Shown piece after piece: positions 42,401-52,300 of a DNA stretch of 62,205 nucleotides. Both the position numbers and the translations under genes were made by a program. The stretch is from positions 1 through 62,205 of IMG/VR virus record IMGVR_UViG_3300030108_000125; one strand, 5' to 3'. Position 1 is the stretch's first letter. Every line of letters starts with the position of its first letter. The notes under the pieces were generated by a model that saw only the letters and a program-made list of their open reading frames with translations, was not told the DNA's origin and made no database searches. This stretch comes from a virus.

Positions 42401-42753
42401 GCAATACCCTGTATTCTTTCACGTGCGGCTAACTCTGCGCCTTCATCTAAGAGTGTGGCTGCACCAAGTGCGGCTGTCTCGCCTGTGCCTACAAACCCTG
42501 CACCAAACCCCTTACGTAGATCACCAATAACACCTGTTTCTGGAGTGGGTATGCCATAGTCTATAGCGCCTAATTCTTCTGATAATCTAGCTTGACGTTG
42601 TTCTCTTGTTTCTCGGTCAGGACCAACTTCACTGGCACTAAAGCGACCTAGTTTTTGGTTAGCCAGAGCTACAATTTCTTCTTTTGTAGCATCGGCAGGG
42701 ACATCCACACGTACTTTCGTACCGTCTTTAAACTCGATGGTCTGCATGCCCAT
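36454..42753 (-). CDS. Giant internal-type protein with zinc-metallopeptidase motif (2,099 residues)
   Basis: A 2,099-residue protein, last in the late block. The first 40 residues (IEFKDGTKVRVDVPADATKE) are a short domain found at the start of large phage proteins. About residues 135-190 are Ala/Gly-rich and hydrophobic, able to insert in a membrane. Long Ala/Arg/Glu coils follow. LLHETAHAL (HExxH at 1008-1012) marks a zinc peptidase. The C-terminal 800 residues are helical. Such giants are often ejected internal virion proteins that help DNA cross the cell envelope. The peptidase role is probable, the ejection role inferred. Confidence 0.75.
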   Translation of the reverse strand: MGMQTIEFKDGTKVRVDVPADATKEEIVALANQKLGRFSASEVGPDRETREQRQARLSEELGAIDYGIPTPETGVIGDLRKGFGAGFVGTGETAALGAATLLDEGAELAARERIQGIAAALKPKGGDQDDLSYKIGQTFGSIAGFVAPIAGIAAGIAAAPVTLSAAATTGIATGAGALLGIGTAAGEASERARAAGATQEERNRAIRQAAPFGVLEVLPLGRFMRAVDVPAINKLIDQLGPETVETIGQRITNASVTGGAEAAQEVTAEIVQNLAERGYNPDRAIFEGTGESAALGGGAGATIQFLVDAFTNSRKAPTPTTEEAPLGITDQREGIAGLLPPPTKQIEYAAPERAKAQARADIGRILDAEGDVALGEMQDIVTRTGITLPDLEKVVAEETQKRGSKLAQRAREEIEDELTTPEEPTPESRRQTAVADALAGRSAVQAAARRREEQAALERDDIAAFVQPDLLAAELEQDRQRAQPAKITPKIITGEAPIQGPRERDLVDIMDEESALAREIEAEEAVKRQQGQTRAESAAETAQGKLATDRAAQTKATRTRILQDTVANAGEVRRPEALRRLYEKALADAGLANTKATKQEMTSLRRASDIIRAKDPVAEVAARQEAIKDPKQIELEKLVAPKNELKNVTGESTPAASPVDAGLRKGDASDRKSVGTGQKDLQATTEAKTSDSRRLEDDRSDVTSAAAAKKGKPSALTFQGPDRPTGQVIPGTRVKVDRKTLKRTGEKTFVDDSSLAPPRDTTQRKGTETNFGQALRRRWNKLNKFSSVAKQRDLRAGAVDAENRLSNKLNKAIFDKLEETKKNVETRRYLERYPNVEAAIEDAYIDILFPPKTGEAGVAPSAARKVIKLVDDNKDASDAKILDELQRNAEIAKENIESKRTIDDTLFGEKNANDYVRTLTGRIGSLERAMSEGDIDGALEVLTGAKDPFIRGMATKFKTFLRGYGVTLKIKKNLTNDKGEAVQGLYDAKTKTIFIDSVRGMDAHTLLHETAHALTVKIATEPMSKLKDAEKAAKEKLKEAYDEARRLLQDPDSEIPTHYGLSDMAEFAAEILSNQKFKNILIRRLEGKEETLYDKFKNAVRALVGKPREITGDDKLNGLIEAILRPDPDYRGDGQYALGNIKDVKEAARRLGATQRKLTKDFDKQKFIDNSRNFIRDAASKPRKLFFKLMANQALGDIVQRYGFGNLGYDLDKAILEQRGAISIATQATKEKVEEVQAIFKRMGDDKVVALNQLIYHADFGATIYQVDPFIPAAEAKKRYEDKFDPSGNPLFDIWKQQQDHIKKNGLRGDGKKAYDLMREHYRKQYERARQTVLNEIDALGKESGDPELAGRVKKSIYDKLFEAGTLEVYFPLVREGNYKLTYRAKDPRSKREEFIVEMFDTRDERDRALKEVEADPSYADAKATDGELSAKDYETKTNPNFAYDIVRALEKAGVESKAIEEVMRVFIATLPETSFAKQLQPRQGRPGFKEDSMYALRTKGYDIAVQAAKLAAAANIRAVEKKIRETEKPKDVPPIAFEDSKAELLGRGQFARQGSQRSFEEVGRRLNQIAFVYTIGFNASSALVNLSQIPLFVAPYLSGKYGVSETYKALTNAGGTVTNINGGFKKFNSLRDYYDIDQDGNIKVKNDPDIPDAMRRELTELAPLVKVAAERGQLVSQSYLAESMGLDEAARAKRGGVGNIADYVSGLSAYLFNHAEKLNRQTTMIAAYKLHLNKLTGGKQPTPEQIQEAVEEAIYMTQEANGGAYLETGPSLAREGVGRVALMYKSYGLQMYYSMFKQAKRFIDAAYAKDKDKAKEAFGILLGIHGSALFFAGLQGIPVYGAVRLISNLFFLDDEEEDFDTLVRRNVGEGWYKGPLVALTGLDTASRTALTGLLIQENKYNPDPSLEETIGFYIGGPALSTANRIKRGIEDLGNGFTERGIENLMPTAVANAYKGLYRYQRDEGALTRRGDPIYDDFNWLELLALTGGIQAAGYTQASDISRQLKKIDKTVNRKRSELSRKYYVALRQGDIAETRNVFSKMMDFNRRHPEAAVTPAFLKRSLSKHMETSQDMLNGVLLSPTYKDTLMAIRAGYQDLSE

Positions 42754-42764
42754 GCTAGTAGCCT

Positions 42765-44768
42765 TTAATCAACCATGTCTTCGGTGCTGTAAGGTCTTGT
42801 AAGAGACTCATAAGCATCACCCAGTTTTTCTAACTGATTTTCATAACCAATACTGTTAGAAATCATATCTGTCTCTAAGTTAATAACTGTTGTTTCTGCG
42901 TCTATACGCCTCTGTAGTTCAGCCCTTTCTTCTTGAGTCTCAGCTTGTGCGGCCTGCATTTTTAAGAAAGGTATCGGACTAACTTCATACAGTTTGTCGT
43001 ATATATCACTTTTTAGTTTTAAAATTCTATCTTTAGAAATTAGTATGTCGTCTATGCGGTTGGTTCTATCTTTTGCTTGGTCCCTTGCCTCGTCAATGGC
43101 TTGTTGTGATGCTGTAAGTGCATTACGTTCTTTGTCTATCTCGTAACTATCCTCTGCTCTTATAGCGTCTAGTTTTATCCTAGAAGACTGTACTAACGCA
43201 TTTACATCTGTGTTTCGCATATTGGAAAGTATTTGAGCAGCGGTGCGCCTGTCCTGCGCAGCTTGGCTAAACATTTCTTGGCCCAGACGTACACCTGCCG
43301 TGCTTAATGTGGCATCCGTGCCTATACGCTCTTTTTCTAACTTAAACTCGTCCATTAGCCTATTACGGCGGTTGCGTCTGGTACGGTCCATTGCTTGGTA
43401 GCCACCCTTCATAGCAGCGCCAATAGACCCTGTACCACCTGTACCAATTAAAAACGCATTTAAATCTTCGTTGGGGTCAAAATTAGCCTCATCAAACTCT
43501 GTTAGTCTCTTCTTCATATCCTCGTAGGATTTACTAAACTCATCACGTTTTGTGTAAGCATCAGACTCTGCAAACCCCTTACGCATCATGGCTAGAGGAT
43601 CATCTCCACCTATACCCAAATTAGGTTCAGCCACAGTAGTAGGCATATTTTTAAAGTCATCGTATTTACTAGCTGTTTCCGCAGAGGTGCTATCTGTGCC
43701 GGGTGGTGGTTGGTTAGGCACAGGTGTTTGTGGCTGTGGCTGTGGTCTGTTTTTAAACTCGTCTGCTGCATCTTGTATGGCGTTCATATCAATAGCAGGA
43801 CCGCCCTGTGGTGGATATTTTTGACTTGGGTCAGGCAGAAGTCCCATTACATCCGCTTCTGTAATGCCGCCTTGTGGCGTAACGTTTTTGCGCATAGAAT
43901 CTAACACAGCCTTACGAGATGTATTGTACTCAAATTGCTCTCTAGGATTAAGCGGATCAGACAACCCTAATGCACTACCTACACGAGATTCTAATGCCCC
44001 TATGCCTATGTTACCAAGAGCTTTAAGAGGGTCTTTTATTAAGGTGTCAGTTATTTCTGCGGGTATAGTAGCAGTAGCTTGTCCTGTTTTAGCCGCAAGA
44101 GACCGATCTTCTATAGTCTGCAAAATTCTATTTTTTTGGTCTTGGGGCAACCTTTGAAATTCTTGTTGCGTTAAACCTAAATCTCTAATTCGTTTTCTTA
44201 CAGCAGAACCTAAACGATTTCCTATATCTGGTTTATTACGAAGAGTCACATAGTCACCTAAACTAGTAGATCCACCCGGAGCAAAACCAACAATACCACC
44301 ACCTGACATCTTAGGCATAGGGCGTCTACCCATCATTGCCGGGAGACCGCCTTGTGCTTGTGGGGGTGGCATCTGAGGACGGCGTTGCATGCCAGCACCT
44401 AAGCCAGCAATACCTGTAGGACGCGGTTTAGCCTGTGCCATACGCCTCATGTTACCTTGCTGCATACGTTGCTTTTGGTCTAATGTGCCTTTGGTGCGAC
44501 TTGTTAAATCTCTAAGAGTACCACCCATTTCCTGTTTTGTTAGGGCTAAAGCCTCTTGTTCACGTTGTTGAGCTATGGTTCCGGGCTGCTGCTGCATTTT
44601 CATCTGCATGTCTTGAGCAGCGGCTTTCTTTTCAGACGTAAGTTTCTGCAGTGCCAGCAAATCAAGCAACTCTTTGTTTGCCCCATACCGCTTCTGTAAC
44701 TGTTGTGGGTTGCCTCTATAGGCATCCATGCGCTGTTCTATTTGGGAGTCAAGTCCACCAGTTTCCAT
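42765..44768 (-). CDS. Putative virion protein with coiled coils (667 residues)
   Basis: Starts METGGLDSQIEQRMDAYRGN. The first 120 residues are Gln/Met-rich; PMPKMSGGGIVGFAPGGSTS (about 150) is a Gly-rich hinge common in marine phage internal or tail proteins. The second half is coil-rich (EFSKSYEDMKKRLTEFDEAN). It overlaps its upstream neighbour by one base and lies 11 bases from the giant gene. Probable internal virion or tail protein; no enzyme motif. Confidence 0.65.
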   Translation of the reverse strand: METGGLDSQIEQRMDAYRGNPQQLQKRYGANKELLDLLALQKLTSEKKAAAQDMQMKMQQQPGTIAQQREQEALALTKQEMGGTLRDLTSRTKGTLDQKQRMQQGNMRRMAQAKPRPTGIAGLGAGMQRRPQMPPPQAQGGLPAMMGRRPMPKMSGGGIVGFAPGGSTSLGDYVTLRNKPDIGNRLGSAVRKRIRDLGLTQQEFQRLPQDQKNRILQTIEDRSLAAKTGQATATIPAEITDTLIKDPLKALGNIGIGALESRVGSALGLSDPLNPREQFEYNTSRKAVLDSMRKNVTPQGGITEADVMGLLPDPSQKYPPQGGPAIDMNAIQDAADEFKNRPQPQPQTPVPNQPPPGTDSTSAETASKYDDFKNMPTTVAEPNLGIGGDDPLAMMRKGFAESDAYTKRDEFSKSYEDMKKRLTEFDEANFDPNEDLNAFLIGTGGTGSIGAAMKGGYQAMDRTRRNRRNRLMDEFKLEKERIGTDATLSTAGVRLGQEMFSQAAQDRRTAAQILSNMRNTDVNALVQSSRIKLDAIRAEDSYEIDKERNALTASQQAIDEARDQAKDRTNRIDDILISKDRILKLKSDIYDKLYEVSPIPFLKMQAAQAETQEERAELQRRIDAETTVINLETDMISNSIGYENQLEKLGDAYESLTRPYSTEDMVD

Positions 44769-45682
44769 TATGCAGTCTCCTCGGGTCTTGATGGGGGTCT
44801 AGGTGACGTATCAGGTGCTAAACTAGACCCACTATCGCCAAATATCTTGTTATACAATGTACTTATACCACCCGTACCAGATAATATTTCGGATAATGCA
44901 CTTGGCTCGGCATAGGAATAAGACTGTGCGGCTAATGGTAAGCCCTGCAATAAAGATTGCATGTACTGCACTTGTTTGTAAGGAAAGTCTCGCTCTTCTT
45001 CAAATTGAGCCAAATCTGCCAATATACCTTCCGACTCAATATCTCTCTGTATTTGTCCAGCGTCTGCTAATGAACCTATACCCTCCGCGCCATAAAGATT
45101 AATTTTATCTTGTGCGGTCATGCCAAGGTCTTGCTCTCTATTAAACTGATCAAGAGCATCACGGTATGCCTGTGCGTACCCCTGACCCGTTATATTTGCT
45201 AGATTTGCCTGTAACGCACGTTGGTTTTCAGCATCTATTACAGCTTGACGCCCCCCACCAAAAGCACCTGCTTGGGTTAGACGTGACGCATTAGCCAGAC
45301 GATCTATTTCTGATTGTCTACGAGCTTCATCTATCTGTGGTTGCAGAGCTTGCATAATGTAAGGGTTCATATAGCTCTGTTGTTCTTCAGCCGTTAAGTC
45401 TGCAAACACTTTTGGCTTATAACCCTCTATGCCCATGTCATCAGTAGGCAAAGTTAAACTAGCTAAACCCTCAAACGCTTTTGTCTGTAAGTCAGATTCC
45501 CCTGCTGTAAGTGGACCCATATAGGCTTCGTATGGTGCATCACCTAATGCTGCGCCTCTGCCAAGCATTTCAGTAACGTAGGGGCCAACATAAGAAGAAA
45601 GCGCTGATTCAGTGCCAGTTTGTTGCCCTACAATATCGTTATTTGTTGTGCCAGTGAATATGTCTGTTTGATCTTCTGCCAT
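44768..45682 (-). CDS. Putative virion protein (304 residues, helical)
   Basis: Contains SYVGPYVTEMLGRGAALGDA, the YMNPYIMQALQPQIDEARRQ helix and AGAFGGGRQAVIDAENQRAL, patterns of a marine phage internal virion or tail family. The C-terminus is Pro/Ser-rich. It lies with three other large structural genes and likely enters the particle. No catalytic motif seen. Confidence 0.65.
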   Translation of the reverse strand: MAEDQTDIFTGTTNNDIVGQQTGTESALSSYVGPYVTEMLGRGAALGDAPYEAYMGPLTAGESDLQTKAFEGLASLTLPTDDMGIEGYKPKVFADLTAEEQQSYMNPYIMQALQPQIDEARRQSEIDRLANASRLTQAGAFGGGRQAVIDAENQRALQANLANITGQGYAQAYRDALDQFNREQDLGMTAQDKINLYGAEGIGSLADAGQIQRDIESEGILADLAQFEEERDFPYKQVQYMQSLLQGLPLAAQSYSYAEPSALSEILSGTGGISTLYNKIFGDSGSSLAPDTSPRPPSRPEETA

Positions 45683-45691
45683 GAATCACCT

Positions 45692-46330
45692 TTATACAGG
45701 TAAGAATTTTTTAGGGTCTATTTCTTTACCCTGTTTTTCATTTCCAGTACGAGCTTTACGCACTCTATCTAACATTTTATCTAATACTTTTGCACCAGCA
45801 TCGGAATTACCATTACCTAAATGGCTAACCACATCTGCAGGTATTACATATTCACCATCACTAAGTCGTGCTTCTTGCGTTCCATCTATATTAGCACGCA
45901 CTTCGTCAGCCATACCATCTGTTTCACCTGTTAGATATCGACCTTTTTCTAATTCAGCTATACCACCTTTAGCCATTGTGGTTACGGGCTTGCGTTCTTG
46001 ACGTGCAGGGTTTGCTTCGTTTAACGCTGCCAATCCTTCAGCTGACATAGGTTCCGCTGGTGTTATGTCTTCTGTTGGCACAAACTGTGTTTGTGTAAAA
46101 TATCTCTGCCCACCACTTCCGGGCCGTCTGTTAGGGTCATATGTTCTAGGCACACGTTCACGTTGTATTGTGTAATCTGGAATGCTACCTTGATAACCTG
46201 TTTGAGGTATCTGCGCCTGCCCCAAACCTGTTTGGTTTAACAGCAAACTACCCCCAAGGCCAATTAGGGTGTTAGTTTGTTTGTCATCGGTGCCAAAAAT
46301 ACCGGATAATGTTTCGTCTAGCCAACTCAT
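45692..46330 (-). CDS. Putative virion protein of LSDGEFVIPADVVS type
   Basis: A 212-residue protein. The C-terminal half has MAKGGIAELEKGRYLTGETD and LSDGEYVIPADVVSHLGNGN, a widely shared phage structural signature, followed by AGAKVLDKMLDRVRKARTG. The N-terminal part is Pro/Gly-rich. The signature often sits at the end of tail or internal proteins; here it is a separate gene. It overlaps the giant gene at 46327 by four bases. Confidence 0.72.
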   Translation of the reverse strand: MSWLDETLSGIFGTDDKQTNTLIGLGGSLLLNQTGLGQAQIPQTGYQGSIPDYTIQRERVPRTYDPNRRPGSGGQRYFTQTQFVPTEDITPAEPMSAEGLAALNEANPARQERKPVTTMAKGGIAELEKGRYLTGETDGMADEVRANIDGTQEARLSDGEYVIPADVVSHLGNGNSDAGAKVLDKMLDRVRKARTGNEKQGKEIDPKKFLPV

Positions 46331-49300
46331 TCTAACTCTCCAAGTATTCTTAGTAACATATCATTGTTATCCTCTACCTGTCCACCCCGCGAAAACCTAC
46401 TAACCCGTCCTAATGGTGGGCGTGATATGTTAGCGGGTATACCAAATGCGGCTCTAGGATCACCATATGGCCCGACAAATTTACCAGCTTGTTGCTGATC
46501 TCTAAATATAGTTTGAAAATCATAGGGTGTAATATCTGCTAACTCTTGTGGTGTTTTTACATCAACACGTGTACCTCTTGCATCTCTTGCGCCAGCTAAC
46601 AACTCTGCTAAATCAGCCACGTTTTGCTGCTGTGTCTGTGTTTGTACTTCAGTATTTATATCTGTAGCTAAATCAGTAATTAAGTCTTGTGTGGTTTGAG
46701 TGTCTTGTTCTTGCTGCGCAAAAAGCCCTGTAGCAGGTGTAAATACAGATGTGTCTGCAAGGGTTGTATCTTCGCCCGTAAGCGTTTGTTGTAATAAATC
46801 TACATCTAATTCGTCAACTGTACCGTCACCAGTGACATCATATTCTAATACTAATTCATCACTAACATTTTGTTGTGCCACTAAATCAATTACAAAATCT
46901 ACGTCAGTTTGTGTAACTTCACGTGCAGGCTTGCCGATAAGTTCGGCTATAGCGTTAATATCTGCACCAAGTGTAGTTTCTAAATCACCTACCGTTGTAC
47001 CTAACGTACCTACCGTTGTACCTAGATCACCTACCGTTGTACTTAGATCACCTACCGTTGTACCTAACGTGTCTACCGTTGTGCCTAGATCACCTACCGT
47101 TGTGCCTAATGTGTCTACTGTTGTGTCTAAATCACCTACGGCTGTGCCTAATGTATCTATATCTGCAGCAAGACCGCCTATTTCTCCGAACAGACCTGTG
47201 CTTTCTTGGTCTACAGTGCCATCTTCATTGAGCGTTTCTTTTTGTCCAACCGTATTGTCTACAATAGTTTGAACTTCGTCAGAACTTAAGTTTTCTAACT
47301 TTCCAAGTTCGGTGGTAAGAATATTTGTAACATCAGTTTCGCTTAAATCGTTTAACCCTGCAAAAGCTTCAGTAACTGCGTTTTGTAAATCAGTTGTAGT
47401 TGGAACTTCAGGTAAACTTGAAATAGCTGTGGCTAGAGCGTTAGTAACATCTGTATTAGTTGCTAAATTACTAACTATATTGTTTACAGTGTCTTTAACA
47501 TCTTCAAGGCTTATATTTTCTAAACCACCTACTGCTTCAGCTAAAGAGTTTTCTACGCTGGCGTATAAACCTGTAGCTTCTTTAGACTCATCTATATCTG
47601 TTGTATTAGGATCGTCTTCTACAGCAGGAGACCCGATTACCTGATTTACAATATTAAGCGTAGCGGTGGGCGCATATTGTCTTAACTCTTCTAAAGCAGC
47701 GGCTTCGTCACGCTGTCCAGTAAATCTATCTACATCTTCTTGTAGTACGTCTACTAACCCAAGAGCTTCATAAGCTGCACGTATTTCGGCTGTGGTAACT
47801 TGGCGTGGGTCTACATAATCAGCTACCCCTGCTTCCTGCGTTTCTTGATCGAACTGACCAGTAAACAACGCTACTTCTTCGTCTGTAGGTGTAAACCCTG
47901 CCGCAGCAAACGCTGCACGTATTTCTGCGTCTGTGGCTAGACGTGGGTCTACGTAATCCCCTATTGCCGTTTCTTGTGCTGTTTGCTCTAACTGACCGAC
48001 GAATCTTTCTATCTCAGCTTCTGTAGGAGTGTACCCTGCAGCAGCAAATGCAGCTTCTACTTCTGTTTTTGTAGTTTGAAGTGGGTCTATATAATCAGAA
48101 ATTTTAAGCTCTTGGTCTGCTTGGTTTAGTTGACCAACAAAACTGTCTATTTCTTCGTCTGTAGCCGTAAACCCTGCGGCATCAAACGCGGCGACTACTT
48201 CATCTCTCGTAGTTTGAAGTGGATCAATAAATTCTCCAACCGCTGTCTCTTGCCTTGTTTGATCTAATTGCCCTACAAACTGTTGAACCTGCTCGTCTGT
48301 AGGCGTAAACCCTGCTGCTTCGAATGCTGCACGTACCTCTGCTTCTGTGGTTTGCCGTGGGTCTACATACGTTGCTATATTGTCTCTTACATATGATTCA
48401 AACGGTTTTCTTGTGCGTCGTGGGCCTCTTACGGTGTCATCTGTATTTTGCCCCACATAGCTTTCAATTTCTTCTTCTGAAGGTTCGTATCCCAAATCAC
48501 TAAAAAATTGTCTGGCTTCTGCCTCTGTAATTTGACGTGGGTCTATGTATGAACTTATGGCTTCTTTACGTGCATCTGTTAAAGTTAAGCCATCAAGAAA
48601 ATTATTTACTTGAGCATCAGTAGGATCGTAATTGTTTTCTTCAAAGAAGCTTACTATCTCACCTTTAGCAGCTTCAACATCCTCAGCAAATGTAGTGAGA
48701 GATGTTTCATTAGCGGATTGCCCTACATATTGGGCCTTCTCTTCATCTGTTAAAGTTATACCTGCAGCGGTTGCAGCGGTGTCTACCTCTTCTTCGGTTA
48801 CATAGTTGTCGCCTACAAACTGTTCTATTTCTGCTTTAGTGTCAGCCTCACTCCGTTCACCTACGTAACTAGCTATGGTGTCTGCATCTGCTGTAAAGTC
48901 AGGATTTGCTTCTGCTATAATTTGCCCAACTTCATCGGTGGTTACAATAAACTCGTCATAGGATGTGTTAAGCATAGTATTTAAACGGTCAACATCGGTA
49001 AGACCTAGATTGACCAATGCATCTCTAGCAACAGTTGGGTCTGCACTATTAAGAGCGTTTCGCACGTCTTCGTTGCCTTGAATTAGGCTGTCTATCAAGA
49101 AGTCTCCTGTGTATATACCACCAGCAGTACCGCCACCAATTAGTGTACCTAATATACCAGCCTCAACAATATCACCCGCTACATCATAGTTAGGGTCTAT
49201 CTGCACAAGAGAACTAGCTAGGTGTGCTGAAGTAAAACCCTCTTCAAACCCTTCAGTTACGCCCTCTTTAAATGTTACTTCTAAGCCATCAATCGCTCTG

Positions 49301-52300
49301 TTTGTTATTTCAGAGTTTTTAGGGTTAAAAATAGATTTAGCTAATGCAGCGCCACCCAAACCAGAAGCTACTGTAGTTAAGACTGCTGCTACCGTCCCAT
49401 TTTTTATGGCTAATTCGGAAGCATAAGCATCTGCATCTTCTTCAGTAAAACCTTGATTTATAGCTACGGCGTATGCTTGGTCATAGGCACCATCTACAGT
49501 AGCAAAATATGCCTCGCCAATATCTGCTGCTACAGCGCCACCTACACCTGCGGTGTTTTCTATGGTGCTGATAAGGTTATCCCCCATGTCTGTTATATCG
49601 GCTTTTTTAGCGCCTCGTAAAAATACAGAAGTTCCAAATTTAGCAGCAGCGCCAAAACCCAAAGTAAAAAACTCTTGAATAATTTCACCGCCGATATTCT
49701 CCGCAACCCATTGCACAGGGGCATCTTGTATATTTGTAAATATAGCTTCTGTTTTGAGAAGTCCTTTTTGGGCATTGGTTAATTCTTGGCCCGGATTGTC
49801 TGCCTCCCATTCAGCAATCAAATTGTTATACCGCTGCGCATTCTCCTCGCCTTGAGCTAACCATTGATCTGATTTTGCTGAATTTGAAAAGCTAAGTAAG
49901 TCTTGAGACATTTCTTTTGTAAACTCAGAAGCGCCCTCTGCACCCCCATAGTCTAGTGCTACAGAAACAACGTTAGCCACTTCCCCAAAAGCACCAGTAA
50001 CAACGCTTGCAACGTTGCTAAACATCTCTTCAAACTCTTTAAATCTTTCTTCACCACCTGCGGCTGGCACATACCCAAACATATTCGCTAGTTTTGTTAA
50101 ATTTTGGTATACATTTCCTCCTACCTGTGCATCAAATGCTGCCCCGTCTTCTTTATTCATAGACATTATAAGGGGTGTATGAGCGTCTTTTTCTGCTCTT
50201 ATTCTCTGTAAATCCGCAAAAGTATAAGTTATATTTTCTGTTTCTATAACTGGAACATTAAGCCCAAGACTGCTAATAACATCTTCTCGCATTGCAATAG
50301 AAGTGCCACTATCTGCACTTTCGTAACCAAATCTAGCAATGCCTTCAAATTCGTTACCTAAATTTTCTACAAATTGTTCAGCGCTAATATTACTGTCAAA
50401 CAAACCACGTTGTTCAATTAAATAAGAACCGATTTTCTCCTGAGTTTCCTCATTATACGTGTCATCCAAATTAACAACACCAGCATCTACAAGCCCTTGA
50501 AGTGTCCTGCCAACAACTTGATATTTGCCAGCAGGAGTTGAAATAACACCAGTGCCATCATCACGAAGAAACCCACGATCTTCATTAACATCTTGCGAGT
50601 ATGCAGCATAAGTACCCGGACCACGTGCTTTCTGAAACTCTAAAACCTCCTCGACTGTCATATCCGTAAGTGTAACCCCAAAGTTACTTTCTTGGTTGCC
50701 TAGCAAGCGATCATAACCACCTGCATCAGACGTACCCTCAACTTCAGAAACACGTTGTTTAACGTTATCCATCAGGGCTTCTCTTAACCCTGCGCCAAGA
50801 TCATCAACTGCAGTAATGTCGTAGCCAAGTTTTATTAAATCTGCTATTCTACTGTATGTATCTGTTAAGCTATCCCTATTCATATTTATAACAGCAAATG
50901 CGGGCTGACCCTCTTCCCTCATTAAACGATTAATTGTTTGCTGTGTCGATGTTGCGGTATTGTCTGCTATTGTTTTGTCTGTCCACCGTAGTTTAAACTT
51001 ACCATCTTGGTCTCTTACAGGCATTGTCACGGCGTTCCCAGCAGCTATGTCACTAAGAGTTACCCCCTCATCAAATATATAGTTATCTGGGTCTATAATT
51101 GCGTTATTTATATCTGGGTTAATTGCAGATGCCCTAGTCTCAATCTCCCGTAATATATTATCCCCAATCCTAATAAGATCATCAGGGCCAGTTAAAGAAG
51201 CAAAATTTGGTACTTCTTCCTCTAAATATTCTATGGCAGCGGCAATTTGTTCTGGATTTAAAAATCTATAATCAACACCATTAGCGTTAAGTGTTTGTTC
51301 TAATACATTACTATGCGTATCTCGTAACGCTCTTTTTAAGTCGGTATCTAATGCCAAACCTTGGTTTCTAAAATAATGTTCGTAAACTTCGTCTTCACTA
51401 TCCAACCCGTGTATTGCCGCATAAACCGCTTTATCAAATTTTGGACCTGCTTGGTCCGTAATAGCGTTTGTTAAAGCTAAGGCTGTGGCAACAGTTTCAT
51501 TATGCACCTCTTCTACACTTGGAAACTCGTCACCTAAATCATCTATGTCAGTCAACATACTTTTTAAGGCTGTGTCATAGGCACTAGTAAGCCCGGGTAG
51601 TGTGGGCGCTATTTCGTTATACGTGCTTAAAAACTCTGCCTTGGCATCGGCGTTATCATTGCTATAAGTTGTAAAAGCTGTGCCTGCTGCATTAACTGCG
51701 TCAAGATTTGTTTGATTTTTGTTTGCATTATAGGTATCTACTGCTTCTGTATATAATTGGTACAGCCGATCTTCTTCATTATATATAGCTGTGTACCCAT
51801 TAGCAGCATTAGTAGCATTGGTTCGCGCAGCTTGTAGGGTTTCAAAAGCCTCTGTTGCCCTACCTTTATTACCAAACAACGTATCTAACTTATCGTTTAG
51901 AGCCAAACCTTCAGAAGAATCTATAAAATCTCGTATTTGAGTGTCTGCCTGTGTTTTAAGATTTGCAAAAAACGCGTCAGTTGGCTCTAAACCACCCTCA
52001 ATAGCAGCGTTTAAACTAGAGTTTAGGCCTTCTCCGATAACACGCACCATGTCATCACCAAAAGTGTCTCCCAAACTTTTTTGTAAATCAGATAAGATTT
52101 CTATGTTGTTGGTATACCCACTAACTAAGTTTCGTAGGGCATCTTCTGTTATATTTCCACCTTGAACGGCAGCAACTATACCCGCAGTGGCGCTATCTCT
52201 TATTCCTGCGCCTAAATTAGTCCAAGCACCATCTTCGCCAATGGTATTAATTAAAGTGTCATCTATAGCGCCTAATGTGTAACCTATTCCCGAAGCAAGG

